The notes beneath the pieces were generated by a model. It did no database searches. It worked only from the letters and a program-made list of their open reading frames with translations, and had not been told where the DNA came from. Below are positions 38,203-51,980 of a DNA stretch of 64,000 bases, piece by piece (the stretch's first letter is position 1; each line of letters opens with the position of its first letter). Source of the stretch: Prosapia bicincta (Eukaryota; Arthropoda; Insecta; Hemiptera; Cercopidae); NCBI GenBank assembly GCA_036971475.1, contig JBAIZL010000005.1, forward strand, positions 166,152,886-166,216,885, in the 5' to 3' direction. The position numbers and the translations under genes are program-made.

Positions 38203-39951
38203 GAGAGGTTAAAAATGTTTTACTTTGTTAAAATGTTTTTTACCAATTCCTTATCTTATTATTACTTAAACTAGCTTATTCTATTACAAAATTTTCTTAT
38301 TATTATTCTCTTGTTTCTTGAGAAGTTTTCACCCTGAAACACTTCAAACACAAGTCAATTAGCAATTTATTAGTCACTTTTGTTTACACTATAAATTTTA
38401 TTTTGTCACATTACACATCATTCACCACACTGATGGCTGTCATTTCCTTTATATATTTACCACGTCAATTTCATTTTATACTAGTTATGGCTTTTAAAAC
38501 AATGACTTGCAATTAAAAACCTAACTAATCTTACAGTACTATTTTTTAAACATATTCCTTTCATATCTTAACTATTACGTATTATTGGGTCAGCTGTGGA
38601 AGCACAGTTTATCGAGTTTAATTTGTTTACTTTCCGATAAACCTTTCGTAGCGGCTAACCATTGCGTGGATTCCACATTCCAAACTACCTAGCAAGGTCA
38701 ATGAGCTGGCTTGTAAACATTCTAATACAACAATTCTACTTATCATATTAAAACGGAACGAACCTTGCTTTTTAAATTCTCTATCTTCTTATTGTATAAT
38801 TTATAAGACTGGCTTGTGTCCAGATTATCGAAGTCCACTTGATAACTCTTGATTGCTTCTGATTTTAATGCAAAGTTTCTTATTGTTGCGACCTTGATCG
38901 TTAGTACACAAGTTTTCTTGTTTTATATTGTACAGTGATAGTCTGATCTAACGACCCACTATTTCATGCACACAAATTTCTTGTTTGATTTTGCAAAGGT
39001 CTGACCGTGTATTTGTTGTACAAATTATTAAGATTCGCCTGCTATCTCTCTGATTGTTGCTTGATTTAACCCGCTTGTTTGATTTAAGCAGTGGATGTAG
39101 CTCGCCAATGTTTGCTCAATATACACAAAGACTTCCTGAATAATACTTTTGTAATGTTGATTTAGTTATTAAAGAGTTTGTTTTAGATTTAACCATTTGT
39201 CCCTTTATAAATAAGTAGCTAATCTGAAAGTCTAGATTTAGCCTTATTCAATTACTGCTTATTCTTGTTTTTACATTAAATCAGTTTATTAATCTTTCTG
39301 ACAATTTAATTCCTGCCTAAGTTAGCTTATCGCTCGCGTACTGGTTCTATTACTGAACAACATTCTACTTTGGCATTTCCGTATTTTTATTATAATCAGT
39401 GTAAAGATTCACATTCTAGAATCCCTTTACTCGTCATAACGCTTCTTAATGTTTTTAACATCATATACAATTTTACAGAATACATTACAAGATATTTTAT
39501 AATTATTGACACAGTTGGTTTGATTAACGGTAACAAATCAAGTTATTGTTCCTAAGTTTACCTTTTATTCCTTAAACTTTTCTCGTTAAACATTTCGGAA
39601 ATTCCGTAGAACATCTTATTGACATTGTCCTGTTTTAAATACATTTAGGCTTTTTTGCCCTCTACTATTTTGGTACGTCCGGCTTATTTTGCTGCAAGGA
39701 ATGTTTTTATAAACTCGTTCCCCGCCCGTCCACCGGATACTTCAGCGTGGCCGTGTTTACAAACACAAGTGATTGCCCTTAACCTTGAGCCCTTGTTTAC
39801 ATTTGTTCGACTCGCTGGGTATTTCATTCAAACATCTGAATACTTTATTATAAATTATTTCAACCTAGACAATTCTTGTTTATTAAAAGTACAGCGGTTA
39901 GTTATTGGTACTGCCTTTCTTGATAGTATTTAGTTTTAAAATATTTTTTAC
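38203..39951 (-). other. Non-coding interior of the LTR element
   Basis: Between the protease-frame stop and the 3' LTR the minus strand has no open frame of note. No reverse transcriptase YxDD, RNase H, integrase or envelope-like segment is visible. Short plus-strand frames are antisense and without domains. It may be a deletion scar plus 3' untranslated DNA. Confidence 0.6.
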
Positions 39952-41559
39952 TCATTCATAAAACTCTTCATTAAACACGTCTGAATAACTGTTTAGCAAT
40001 TCTGGTAACTTCAACATTTCTTGTTTGTTTACTATGCAATGATTATTTGTATTTTCCAACTTAATCGTATTTATTTTAAGACATGTTCTACGCGTTCTGG
40101 TTTTCTTTCGGCGTTTTGTGTTACGCCATTGTGCGTAATTCCTGTATTTTATTTTTGTTTTTGATTTATTTTTACTTGGTTTATTTTGATAATTTTTATA
40201 CTGGTGAGATTTACTTTTAAATTTATTTTTAGCAAACAATTTGGACTTCGTTTTCAAGCAAGATTGGTTAGAATTAAAGTGCTTTGGAATTCTTGTTAAG
40301 TCTAAGGGATTTGTTTCCCGACAATTAGGTCTTTCCCTAACTTGTTGGAATTTTATTTGTTTCGGCTTGTAGCCATTTTTATTTAATTCGTTGAATCCTC
40401 CCTCGTCATTATTTAATTTGTTTGTTGTAGGCTTGGTTAACCCATTTTTTGCTTTGTTTAAGCCCGTTAGCTTACATGATTCCGTTCTTTCACAGATTAA
40501 TAATTCACTCTTCCTCGAATCTTCGCACAACTTGTTATTTAAATTTTTGGTAATCTCGTTCGTATCTTTATTCGTTGACAATTGTTTTAATTTTATTTTC
40601 TGTTCCCCGCTTGTATCGGTGGAACATTTTACATTTTTAGTCATATTTTTGTTTCGTGTTTGTTTATTTTTTAGTTTGTCATCGCCTAACTCGCACAAGG
40701 ACCCATCTTCCTGATCCTTTCCCGTGAACAGCCCCTTCTGCACGCTATTCACTATCGGGCACTCCAATGTCGGCTCTACAGGTGTTAATTTGCCATCGTT
40801 AATTTGCCCGTCTATATAAGACGAACCTATTGTATTTATTTCCTGTTCCCCGCTTGTAACGTCGGAACATATTACATTTTTGTTAGTATTTTTGTTTGTT
40901 ATTCTATTAATTTTATTACATCCTATCTCTTGTTTTATATTATTTTTATTATTATTCGATACAAGAAACTCCTGGTGCAGCAGATATCCATCAATTTCAT
41001 ACGTCATGAACGATCTCTCCATGTTTATCCGGGCTTTTAACGCACACAAAGTATTTGCTCCCAAGATGAGGTCAACCCGTAGATTTTCCACAATCAAGAA
41101 AACAAATTCCTTTGTGTGTCCGTTTAATGTTAGAGGTAGCATCGTTTGTAATTTGACTCGTTTGCAGGTTGACCCTAATGCTGTGACTATCGCTACATTA
41201 GCTATAGGTAGCTCATAGAATAAATTCCCGTTTTGTTTTAGGGCTATGTATTTTTCTGTTTTAATCACAGACATTTGGGCACCTGTATCAACTTGTGCAA
41301 TTAACTTATGGTCTTTAATTTCGCACTCTATCACTGGACACTGGTCTATATTCTCTAGTGTTATAACCGAGTCAATTCTTTCCTCTAACAAATCGTCCCT
41401 AATAGACATGGAAAAACCGCCTAGCCTGATCTTATTATGATGGTAAACCGGCTTTTCCTTCGGTCTCTCGCTCTGAATTATTTTTGGCTCCTTATTGCTT
41501 CGGATCTCTAACCTGGTTAACTTATCTCCCTGATTGTTGCCAGAGATCCTTATATTTAG
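39952..41559 (-). CDS. Retrotransposon aspartic protease (pro) with long linker
   Basis: Open from the -1 frameshift point (41559) for 535 codons. The first internal ATG is at 41409. Counting from that Met, the protease carries the catalytic DTGA at residues 41-44, a flap-like region around 73-82 and the second hallmark, LILGA, at about 114-118. Such enzymes act as dimers and cut the Gag precursor. Residues of about 150-440 are an Asn-, Lys- and Thr-rich linker that includes an internal duplication (words NKNVICSDVTSGEQ and KNVKCSTDTSGEQ). The end reads LPELLNSYSDVFNEEF, which resembles the short segment just before a Gypsy reverse transcriptase domain, and then stops. The pol enzymes are therefore cut away exactly at their border. 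The enzyme itself looks intact. Confidence 0.88.
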   Translation of the reverse strand, partial: LNIRISGNNQGDKLTRLEIRSNKEPKIIQSERPKEKPVYHHNKIRLGGFSMSIRDDLLEERIDSVITLENIDQCPVIECEIKDHKLIAQVDTGAQMSVIKTEKYIALKQNGNLFYELPIANVAIVTALGSTCKRVKLQTMLPLTLNGHTKEFVFLIVENLRVDLILGANTLCALKARINMERSFMTYEIDGYLLHQEFLVSNNNKNNIKQEIGCNKINRITNKNTNKNVICSDVTSGEQEINTIGSSYIDGQINDGKLTPVEPTLECPIVNSVQKGLFTGKDQEDGSLCELGDDKLKNKQTRNKNMTKNVKCSTDTSGEQKIKLKQLSTNKDTNEITKNLNNKLCEDSRKSELLICERTESCKLTGLNKAKNGLTKPTTNKLNNDEGGFNELNKNGYKPKQIKFQQVRERPNCRETNPLDLTRIPKHFNSNQSCLKTKSKLFAKNKFKSKSHQYKNYQNKPSKNKSKTKIKYRNYAQWRNTKRRKKTRTRRTCLKINTIKLENTNNHCIVNKQEMLKLPELLNSYSDVFNEEFYE

Positions 41560-42974
41560 TTTTTTGGCTTGTGGTCGCTTGGTCCGGGGATAGGCGATTT
41601 AGGATGAGGGTTTTTAGGATACTTGGTCTCTTGGTATTTTGCGGTATCACCATGGGACCTTGGGTTAGGGTTAGGTTGTTGGTTTGGAGCAACCTGCCTC
41701 TGTTGACTTCTTTGAGCGTTCCCATTACCATTGCCGTTGTCAGTAACGCTGTCTAGCTGTTGTAGGAAAACTATCGCTTGTTTGATGTTACTTGTGGGGT
41801 TCCCCACACTAGCTAGCTGAACGTTACTCCCAAAGTGTTTCATTAACATGAAAATTAGATGGTTCTCTGGGATTATCGGGTCTAAGTTTTTCGCCCTGTT
41901 TACCATCATAATAAAATACTCTGCCATAGAGTATGGTCCATTATTATGGTAGCGCCCTTGATTTATCTGTCTGCGTACCCTATCCTGCTGGCGATAACTC
42001 CAGAAATGCTCCGTGAATTCCTGCCTGAATTCAGAATAAGTTTCTGTATTGTTTTTTATGGCTTTCCACCATGCATCCGCTGCCCCTTTCAAATATCGCT
42101 CTACAATTCTTAGTTTTGCAGTCTCGTCCATAGTATTGTCTATTTCAGAAAATAGATCTTCTATTTCCCCTAGGAATGTCATTGGATCTTCCTTGTCATT
42201 CCCCCAGAACTCAATCCTACGGTACGTGGCCTCCCCGTTCCTGTCTATTACCCTTGGTAAGCAAACTTGTGTTACTATTCCCGCTCCAGCGGTTTGCTTT
42301 ACCTTTGCGACTTGTTACTTTACCGTTTTAATGTCCTCTTGGATATCCTGTACTTTCTCGTTTAATTTAGCCGTTTTTGTTTCCGTTTTAGTTTTCAGTC
42401 TCTCTATTTCTGTCTCATGCTCGCTTAACTTTTCATATATATGACTTGTCTTCGCCTCATTTTCTTTTTGGTAGTCATCGAATTTTCCCTGGAAAGCCTC
42501 CCATAACCGTTGTCTTTCCATTTTCTCTTCGGCTTTTTCCTTCTCTCTCAGTTGTCTCTCTTCCTCTCTTAATCGTTTCTCTTCCGCCTTCTCTTTCTCT
42601 CTCAACTGTTTCTCTTCCTCTCTCCATCGTTTTTCTACCTCCTTCTCTTTCTCTCTCAATTGTTTCTCCTCCTCTCTCCATTGTTTTTCTTTGTCTTCTC
42701 TCTCCTTCGCCCTTTGTTCTGCTTCCTCTCTCAATCGTTTTTCTCTTTCATCTCTCTCCTTCTCCCTTTGTTCTGCTTCCTCTCTCGATCGTTTTTCTCT
42801 TTCATCTCTCTCCTTCTCCCTTTGTTTTACTTCCTCCTTCTCTTTCTCTCTCAATTGTTTCTCCTCCTCTCTCAATCGCTTCGCTTCCGCCTTCTCTTTC
42901 TCTCGCTCTTCTTTGTCTTTTTCCTCCTTTGCCTTGAAATAGGCCATCAATTTATCTATCTCGGGTTTTGACAT
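41556..42974 (-). CDS. Gag polyprotein with one in-frame stop
   Basis: Structural protein of the retrotransposon particle. The first 219 codons (42974-42318) start MSKPEIDKLM and form a highly charged Glu/Lys/Arg coiled coil (about residues 20-165), followed by a second helical part. A TAA at 42315-42317 interrupts the frame. The same frame then continues open to 41556 with a retrotransposon capsid domain (words FWGNDKEDPMTFLGEIEDLF and LKGAADAWWKAI) and a Gln/Asn/Pro-rich tail without a CCHC zinc knuckle. The stop may be a recent mutation or a programmed readthrough site. An ATG at 42182 could restart translation. The tail ends in the frameshift heptamer leading into protease. The coiled-coil part is low in complexity, but length and neighbours support it as real. 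Confidence 0.85.
41559..41565 (-). promoter_or_regulatory. -1 ribosomal frameshift site A AAA AAC
   Basis: In the gag frame the last codons read CCA AAA AAC TAA. A-AAA-AAC is a canonical X-XXY-YYZ slippery heptamer, and it sits directly before the gag stop. The protease frame is the -1 frame and is open from this point. No downstream pseudoknot was modelled. Confidence 0.8.
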
Positions 42975-43262
42975 TTTGATTTACTATTTAATATTCAATT
43001 ATTTATTTATGTACTTATTCCTTTCTTTTCGATTTGGTTTAGGCCAGATGGTTCCTACCCGCTCTTTCGACTACATCTTCATTCAAATTTATTTATTTAT
43101 TTATTTTATTTTTATTTGTACGCTCTTAGATTTGTTCAATTTATATTATTATTTAAAAATTTAATTACATTATTTAAAACATTTTGACTTCATTTATTTA
43201 AACTATCTCGATTCATTTCTATTATTTAATTATTCAATTTTGATATAGGGAACCTGTTCAAA

Positions 43263-43283
43263 GCCCCTACCGTATGGGCGCCA
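43263..43283 (-). other. Primer binding site (tRNA-Lys-like)
   Basis: Four bases inside the 5' LTR edge the minus strand reads TGGCGCCCATACGG. TGGCGCCC is complementary to the 3' end of tRNA-Lys as used by several Ty3/Gypsy elements. The bases after TGGCGCCC are not a full match, so the exact tRNA is uncertain. Confidence 0.7.
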
Positions 43284-43287
43284 ATTC

Positions 43288-45318
43288 TGCAACGTCCCCC
43301 CCTAACCTCACTCACCTCACCTCTACATCTACCGTCCCCACCACCGCATCACCACGCGGCCATTTGTTGTGTTGTTTAAATCCTTTCTTGCAGAATACTA
43401 AAATTTAATTGTTTACAAGAAAACATATTTATAAACAACCAAAACTCTGCCTATCACCCTGCTGGTAAAACCGTGCTAAACTCCCAGAGTTAAGTGTATG
43501 TTTCCTGCTCGTAGGGCCAAACCCACAACAAGCCTATTCCCGCTGACTACCATTTAAAATACATATAAACCCTCCTAAATAAGTTTATCAATTGTGTCTG
43601 GTCTAAGTATAGTCACACATGTCAAATTAATAGTCAGCTGGAAAGAAACACATTTAGAATAATACACATAATACACACAGAGTCTTACCACCTGATGATG
43701 ATCTGCAGAAACAGCAAGGGAACGTGCAAAATATGATTGTGTTTAAAAATACCTATTTTAAAAGGCTCCTGTGTCCTCTTAAACACAATCTGCCAGTAGA
43801 TAAATCTCTGGACTTTTATTACAAAAAACCAACTAATCTTTAGACTAGCTCATGAAATTAGTAGAGAGAAACTCTTTAAAACATTAGGCTTTATCTATTG
43901 CCATTTAATGAAATTTAATTAAATTTGTTTACTGATTTGATAATCATTTTTATATTAGTTGGAAAAAGCTAAACAGTTTTTATTGGTTATTTGACACAGG
44001 ATGGAATGCAAATAATCTTGATTTTTATGACATATTTAACTCTATTTATTGAAATAAAAAAGAAAATTTACCCTTCAAAGTATTACACAATTATATTAGC
44101 AAAACAATTCACTGAGTTACCTCTTGTTTCTTATGCTTTAAAAAATTATACTTTGCATATAGATTTATTACATTTACATTAACATAAAATCACTTTCAAA
44201 ATTTCACATAATAATATTTTATCTCCTATATGGAATTGGTAAATTCATAACTTATGACCTTTAATTTTTAAATTTATAACATTCGAAAATTTATCATTTT
44301 CTTTAAATAAACGGCTTATGGCCAAAAACCTTTTGTAATTTTAATATTCATTATTTTAAATATTCTGAGCACATAAATTCATTTACTTAGCATACAATTC
44401 ATTAAGATTTTATAAAGAGTGAAGTCATTGTTTTAAGCTTGCAAATTTGTTTGAATTTAATAAAATTAACTAACTAAATTTGACGTGACTGATTTCGAAT
44501 AAAGAAAATGACTTGCCAAAGATGTTCTTGCCGGTCCTTGGGGTCCCTCGTCTGGATTCCCTGGTCCTTGGACACCGGAAGTCGCCATCCCTGGTTCGTC
44601 GGTGGTGGTTTCCCTCTATTCGAGCGTCCTGGAGGCTGAGTCTGGAGCCTTCATCCTTGGTGGTCCTGGATGTCGAAAGCGCTGAGGTTATTGTCCATCT
44701 GGCCTGCTGACGGTCTCTACTCGCGGTCCAGCATAGCGTCCCGCGGCACCTCGTGTTAGAAAATTTTTACAGACTGTCTCTAAAGGCTTAGAGACCAAGT
44801 ATATATAGCGGTGAATTTTACCTACCGCACCCCGCCTGCAAGTTTGCTATCGCTCGATTTATTCCTTGTACAGGCAAGTCGGGCAACGAAACTGTTTTAG
44901 CTTGCATAGTTTGATAATTAATTTTAGAACACTGAAAAATGTCTATTTTATTTAAACGGCTGTAACTTTTTTGTTTCTTAAGTTTTCTGAATTCTGTTTT
45001 CTTTAATGTTCATTCTAGGTTATTGTGGTTCTTTTGAAATGTCGATGAAAGTTCTACGTGGTTTGGTTCGAAAAATAGCTTTTTTAGGCACTTAGAATTT
45101 TTTCGCTTCACTCTCGATGTTCAAATTTAGTTAGTTATTACAACTTTATTTTATAACATTCTTTAATGTGGCTTAACTATTCTATTTACTGTTTTATTTA
45201 ATTTTTCCCTCTTTAATAATTGTATAATTCCCTACTTGATTATTTTAAAAACAGCTTTATTTCTAAAAAACAGGAAATTACTTATTTCCCACTTGCGACG
45301 GTCCTTCACCCCGTTGCA
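43288..45318 (-). repeat. 5' LTR
   Basis: Begins TGCAACG and ends CGTTGCA. It contains the TATA-like CTATATATAC (minus strand, 44799-44808). It carries a 6-bp gain (atctac) and several substitutions relative to the 3' LTR within about 43324-43372 only. Confidence 0.95.
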
Positions 45319-48839
<3,521 letters not shown>

Positions 48840-49028
48840 ATATTTGTGTATTGACGTCAATGGGCGTGGCTTCATTCCTCTATTTATAGGAGCCGAGTTA
48901 CCTGCGCTCTTCACTCGCTCTCCTACTGTTCACCTCGTCAATACTAGATGATATTCTAGCGAAACGTCGGAACTGCAAATTTATGGACTGCAGAATGAAC
49001 GGATGTACTCCAGATAGTAACTATTCAT

Positions 49029-49033
<5 letters not shown>
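48840..49033 (+). mobile_element. Unclassified TE fragment with promoter-like start
   Basis: Shares its 3' 100 bp with the inverted copy at 27903-28010: CTAG, a loop, CTAGC, GAAACGTCGG, 'aatgaacggatgtactccag', then atagtaactattcatc and (TA)n. The 5' part carries promoter-like boxes. No open frame. The family is not identified; a Penelope-like element is a possibility only. Confidence 0.55.
48852..48888 (+). promoter_or_regulatory. CRE - GGGCGTGG - TATTTATA promoter candidate
   Basis: TGACGTCA (48852-48859), GGGCGTGG (48862-48869) and TATTTATA (48881-48888) lie in promoter-like order. A start would be expected near 48912-48920, upstream of the hairpin-GAAACG module. Confidence 0.4.

Positions 49034-49034
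<1 letters not shown>

Positions 49035-49089
<55 letters not shown>
49035..49089. repeat. (TA)n microsatellite
   Basis: Alternating TA that abuts the TE fragment. The opposite copy at 27903 also abuts (TA)n. Confidence 0.95.
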
Positions 49090-49090
<1 letters not shown>

Positions 49091-50169
49091 GTATATATGC
49101 GTCCTAGGCCTAACTTCTAATGCTTATTATATCAAAAGAATTGGAAATTACACACGTGCTAATATATTACACTGTTACATTTATAAATAGTCTACCTCGT
49201 TTTATAAAAACTTTAAATAACATTGTTTTATACTTTCCGAGTATTATTTTGTATATTTTTATTGTATAGTGCAAGCTGGAAGTACTCAAGGTAGCATTTT
49301 AATAGAGTAAAGGGTAGATGATAGCAGCCATAGAGAAACCGCATTAAGGGGGGTTTAGCTTTTGTTCGCATTGTCGCAAAATGTTCTCATTGTGTTCAAA
49401 CAATGATCACACTGAGGTTAGGTTTGGTTGGGTTAAGTTAAATTAGGTCAAGGCTAGCTTTCTTTTTCAGAATTTCAAAAGAAACTAGCGCAGATTAGAT
49501 ATTTATTCAAAGAAAAAACGTTTTGGGTCTTTTTTAAATACTTGATACCTTTTATTCCGTTCATCTTCTTTTCTTTGAACTTCTTCTTGCTTATATCAAG
49601 AAGTTTTTCATTTGTTTTTTGCAAAATGCAAGACCTTATTGCATATTTTTAGAAACTTTGTTCTCTAATGTTTTTAAAGTAATTTTTAGGTTATAATGTG
49701 TATTTTGGAGGTTGATGGTGTTTTGTAACTGCATCATGCTGTGAAAAAGGAAGTCTATAAAAATAATTTTAATTTATGGGGATTCCGTTACCGTGCAAGG
49801 TGAATTACGAAATCAGTTTTAGATATAATTTTCGACTACAAAATTACAAAATTTTTCGATCAGCTGTTAATTTATTAAAATATTTAGTAAAACAGCAAAG
49901 CCATTTTCACGTTTGATAACCTTGTATGTTGTAGCCTTGAGAAAAACATATTGAGACGACGGATTTTGCCGTCTTTTACTGATAGACTGTAAAGCATTAC
50001 ATTTGAAACGATCAAGCTTTTCAATATTTTGCCCAAGTACATCACAGTTAATAAAGCCATGAATATTTTGGCATATATTTACTATAGCATTAACAAACAA
50101 TCACTGAAAGTAAGGTAATAGAGTGATGGGTTTTTCTCTTGAAATAACAAACATTTCTTCTGGTTGCAG
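49090..50169. other. Presumed upstream intron of the beat-family gene
   Basis: No exon recognised. The last bases provide a branch and pyrimidine region (aacatttcttctggttgcag) for the exon at 50170. The signal-peptide exon of such genes usually lies far upstream and was not found. Confidence 0.5.
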
Positions 50170-50372
50170 GTGCTGCGTGCATACACATAGAACTGCGTGC
50201 GCCTAGATATGTCACGTTAGGCAACTCCGCCCTGCTCAAGTGTGATTACAACGTCCTGCATGACCATCTGCACAAAGTGGAATGGCTGAAGAATGGTAAG
50301 AAGATCTGGCAGTACGTCAAAGGTCGCAAACCTCCATACAGAAGTTTCTCAGTCAGTGGGATAAAGGTCGAT
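50170..50372 (+). CDS. beat: Beaten-path family, first Ig domain, 5' exon
   Basis: Exon of 203 nt between ttgcag and gtaagt. It starts in a split codon (last two bases), runs 67 codons and ends in phase 0. Read from the first full codon, residues 4-18 (IHIELRAPRYVTLGN) form the domain's first strands. Cys24 in SALLKCDYNV is the B-strand disulphide Cys and Trp38 in KVEWLKNGKK the core Trp. Residues 46-67 (words WQYVKGRKPPYRSF and SGIKVD) match the pattern of beat proteins, where a Tyr-Thr/Val-Pro-like stretch precedes the phrase with GI-VD. Beat proteins are secreted or GPI-linked neuronal adhesion regulators that bind Sidestep-type receptors. That function is known for the fly family and inferred here. 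The paralogue cannot be assigned, and the upstream exon is outside or unseen. Confidence 0.85.
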
Positions 50373-51448
50373 GTAAGTATAGTATTCCTGATACTTCTTA
50401 GCCACGTAGTTTATTTTGACACTACTTGCGACGGCCGACAGTGATGACCTTGAATACACACCTACTTTTTGTTTGACTTTTTTACTTAACGGTTAATAGA
50501 CAACTAATATAGCAATGGAGTGATGGCTTTTATGTTTAGAAATTTATTTGTGAAAATCTGTTCATTTTGAGAGACAACTGGCATACGTGCGACAATCTCT
50601 TTTTGTTTTTTAGTGTCCCATTAAAAATTATTTTTTGAATTTATAATCGTAAATTGAATTTCTGTCATTGGACTGGCTTGGCTTTTGGTCGAAACCATTT
50701 CACTGATTTTCATTAATTTTTCTATTACATACGTTATATGTAAATAAACATATTCATATATTTTTAAATAGGATTTACCTATTATATTGCGAAACTTCCC
50801 TTATTTTAGCTTTTTAAAACTGACTTATTACTTGATATATTTTATATATTAACTTTTTTAGATTTAATATAACAAAATAGGATTATGAGTAAAGTCATGG
50901 TTAATGTTTGTTAAATTTAAATTTTGAGACATATTTTTATGATACGAATTTAATAAAATTTAATTAATAAACCTGACTTACAAAATTACTTGCTAATACT
51001 TCGCACTATTTTTGGTCATTTTTTCCTGGGCCACAGATCTCGTTGGACATCCTCTTTTTAGCTCCTACAAGTCTTTGGAGAGCGGAAACTATTATAAGCC
51101 GTTAATTAAGTATTAACGTTATTTTAGATTGAAGTGCCTTAGTTAGATTAAGTGCCTTCTAACTTATAACTTACTTTATAAGTAGTCGATAAAAAATATT
51201 TTGTAGGCCACTTTTACCTCCGGACCAAACTTTTATCCACAAACCGTCACACGACGTCCGGCAACTGATCAAAATTTATTTTTCGTTACTCTTCGAATTA
51301 CCCAAGTGTCCTCTTATTTATGCACCGCTGCCTTTCCCTCTCCCTTGTCTCTTCCGCCTTTAGTCTCACGTTTTATCGTTAGACTGCTGACGTCGTATCA
51401 AAGCTCTGGTTTTTCAGGAACTGTCTTGCTTTTCGGCCCTTATCGTAC
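50373..51448 (+). other. Intron, 5' part: nothing recognised
   Basis: Begins gtaagtatag. AT-rich with no exon. The intron as a whole runs to 59567 (9195 bp). Confidence 0.7.
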
Positions 51449-51475
51449 TTATTATTATTATTATTATTATTATTA
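51449..51475. repeat. (TTA)n microsatellite
   Basis: About nine TTA or ATT triplets. Confidence 0.9.
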
Positions 51476-51814
51476 TGTCCATGGTTAGTAATTTCTCTGT
51501 ATTTTTTTAATTGAATGAATTTTATTGTTCTAATACACTCTATATTTGTATGACACTTTCTTTATTCTATAAAAATGTTAACGACTGTTATAGATTCCTT
51601 AGTTCATAAGTTAGTATTTTCCAGTTCTATTTTAACCCTTTTCCGGTTTTGTCAATCACGATGTCAAAACTATTAGTTAATTATATTTTTACTTATTTAA
51701 TGATAAATACATGTTCTCTTCACTATATTCATTTATTATTTTATTTCGATTTTTATAACATATTAAAAGTTTAAATGATTTATTCAATTTTAAGAAGTTC
51801 AAAATTTTCAATTT

Positions 51815-51980
51815 CTTAATATTGCAATGGGAAAATTGCCCGTTGCAGTACCCATTTTCACAGGCTAGAAGGACCTTGGGAGAGAAAACCCATGTAGAAA
51901 TTATTTGGCGCTACTGGGAATCGAACTCAAAACCATTACAATCGTAGTCAAGTGTTCTACCCGCTTGGCCGCGAAGTCAC
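51815..51980 (-). mobile_element. tRNA-derived SINE, tRNA-Arg(ACG)-like head
   Basis: The minus-strand segment 51980-51907 is 74 nt and tRNA-like. Box A is in GCGGCCAAGCGGGTAG, the anticodon-loop text is TTGACTACGATTG and box B is in GAGTTCGATTCCC. Box spacing fits a tRNA. The TGACTACG string recalls tRNA-Arg(ACG). The acceptor ends do not pair well, so it is not a functional tRNA. An unrelated body of about 90 bp follows (words CTCCCAAGGTCCTTCTAGCC and GCAACGGGCAATTTTCCCA). The 3' limit is approximate. Confidence 0.7.

Larger units (their letters stand above)
36162..45318 (-). mobile_element. Ty3/Gypsy-like LTR retrotransposon, gag-protease only
   Basis: Two direct repeats of about 2.03 kb, each beginning TGCAACG and ending CGTTGCA, enclose 5.1 kb. 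On the minus strand the order is 5' LTR (43288-45318), primer binding site, gag, -1 frameshift site, protease, about 1.76 kb without open frames, a short polypurine-like tract and the 3' LTR (36162-38190). No reverse transcriptase, RNase H or integrase sequence is present. The reading frame stops just where the reverse transcriptase region normally starts. Movement would need enzymes from another element. Apart from about 55 bp near one end, the LTRs look identical, so insertion was recent. A target duplication cannot be resolved because the site is a (GT)n repeat. Confidence 0.92.

Noticed and set aside
42446..42942. Ser/Leu/Phe-rich plus-strand frames of up to 163 codons
   Set aside because: Antisense shadows of the Glu/Lys/Arg-rich coiled coil in Gag.
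51907..51980. tRNA-Arg gene
   Set aside because: Boxes A and B are present but the acceptor stem does not pair and a repeat body follows. It is a SINE head.
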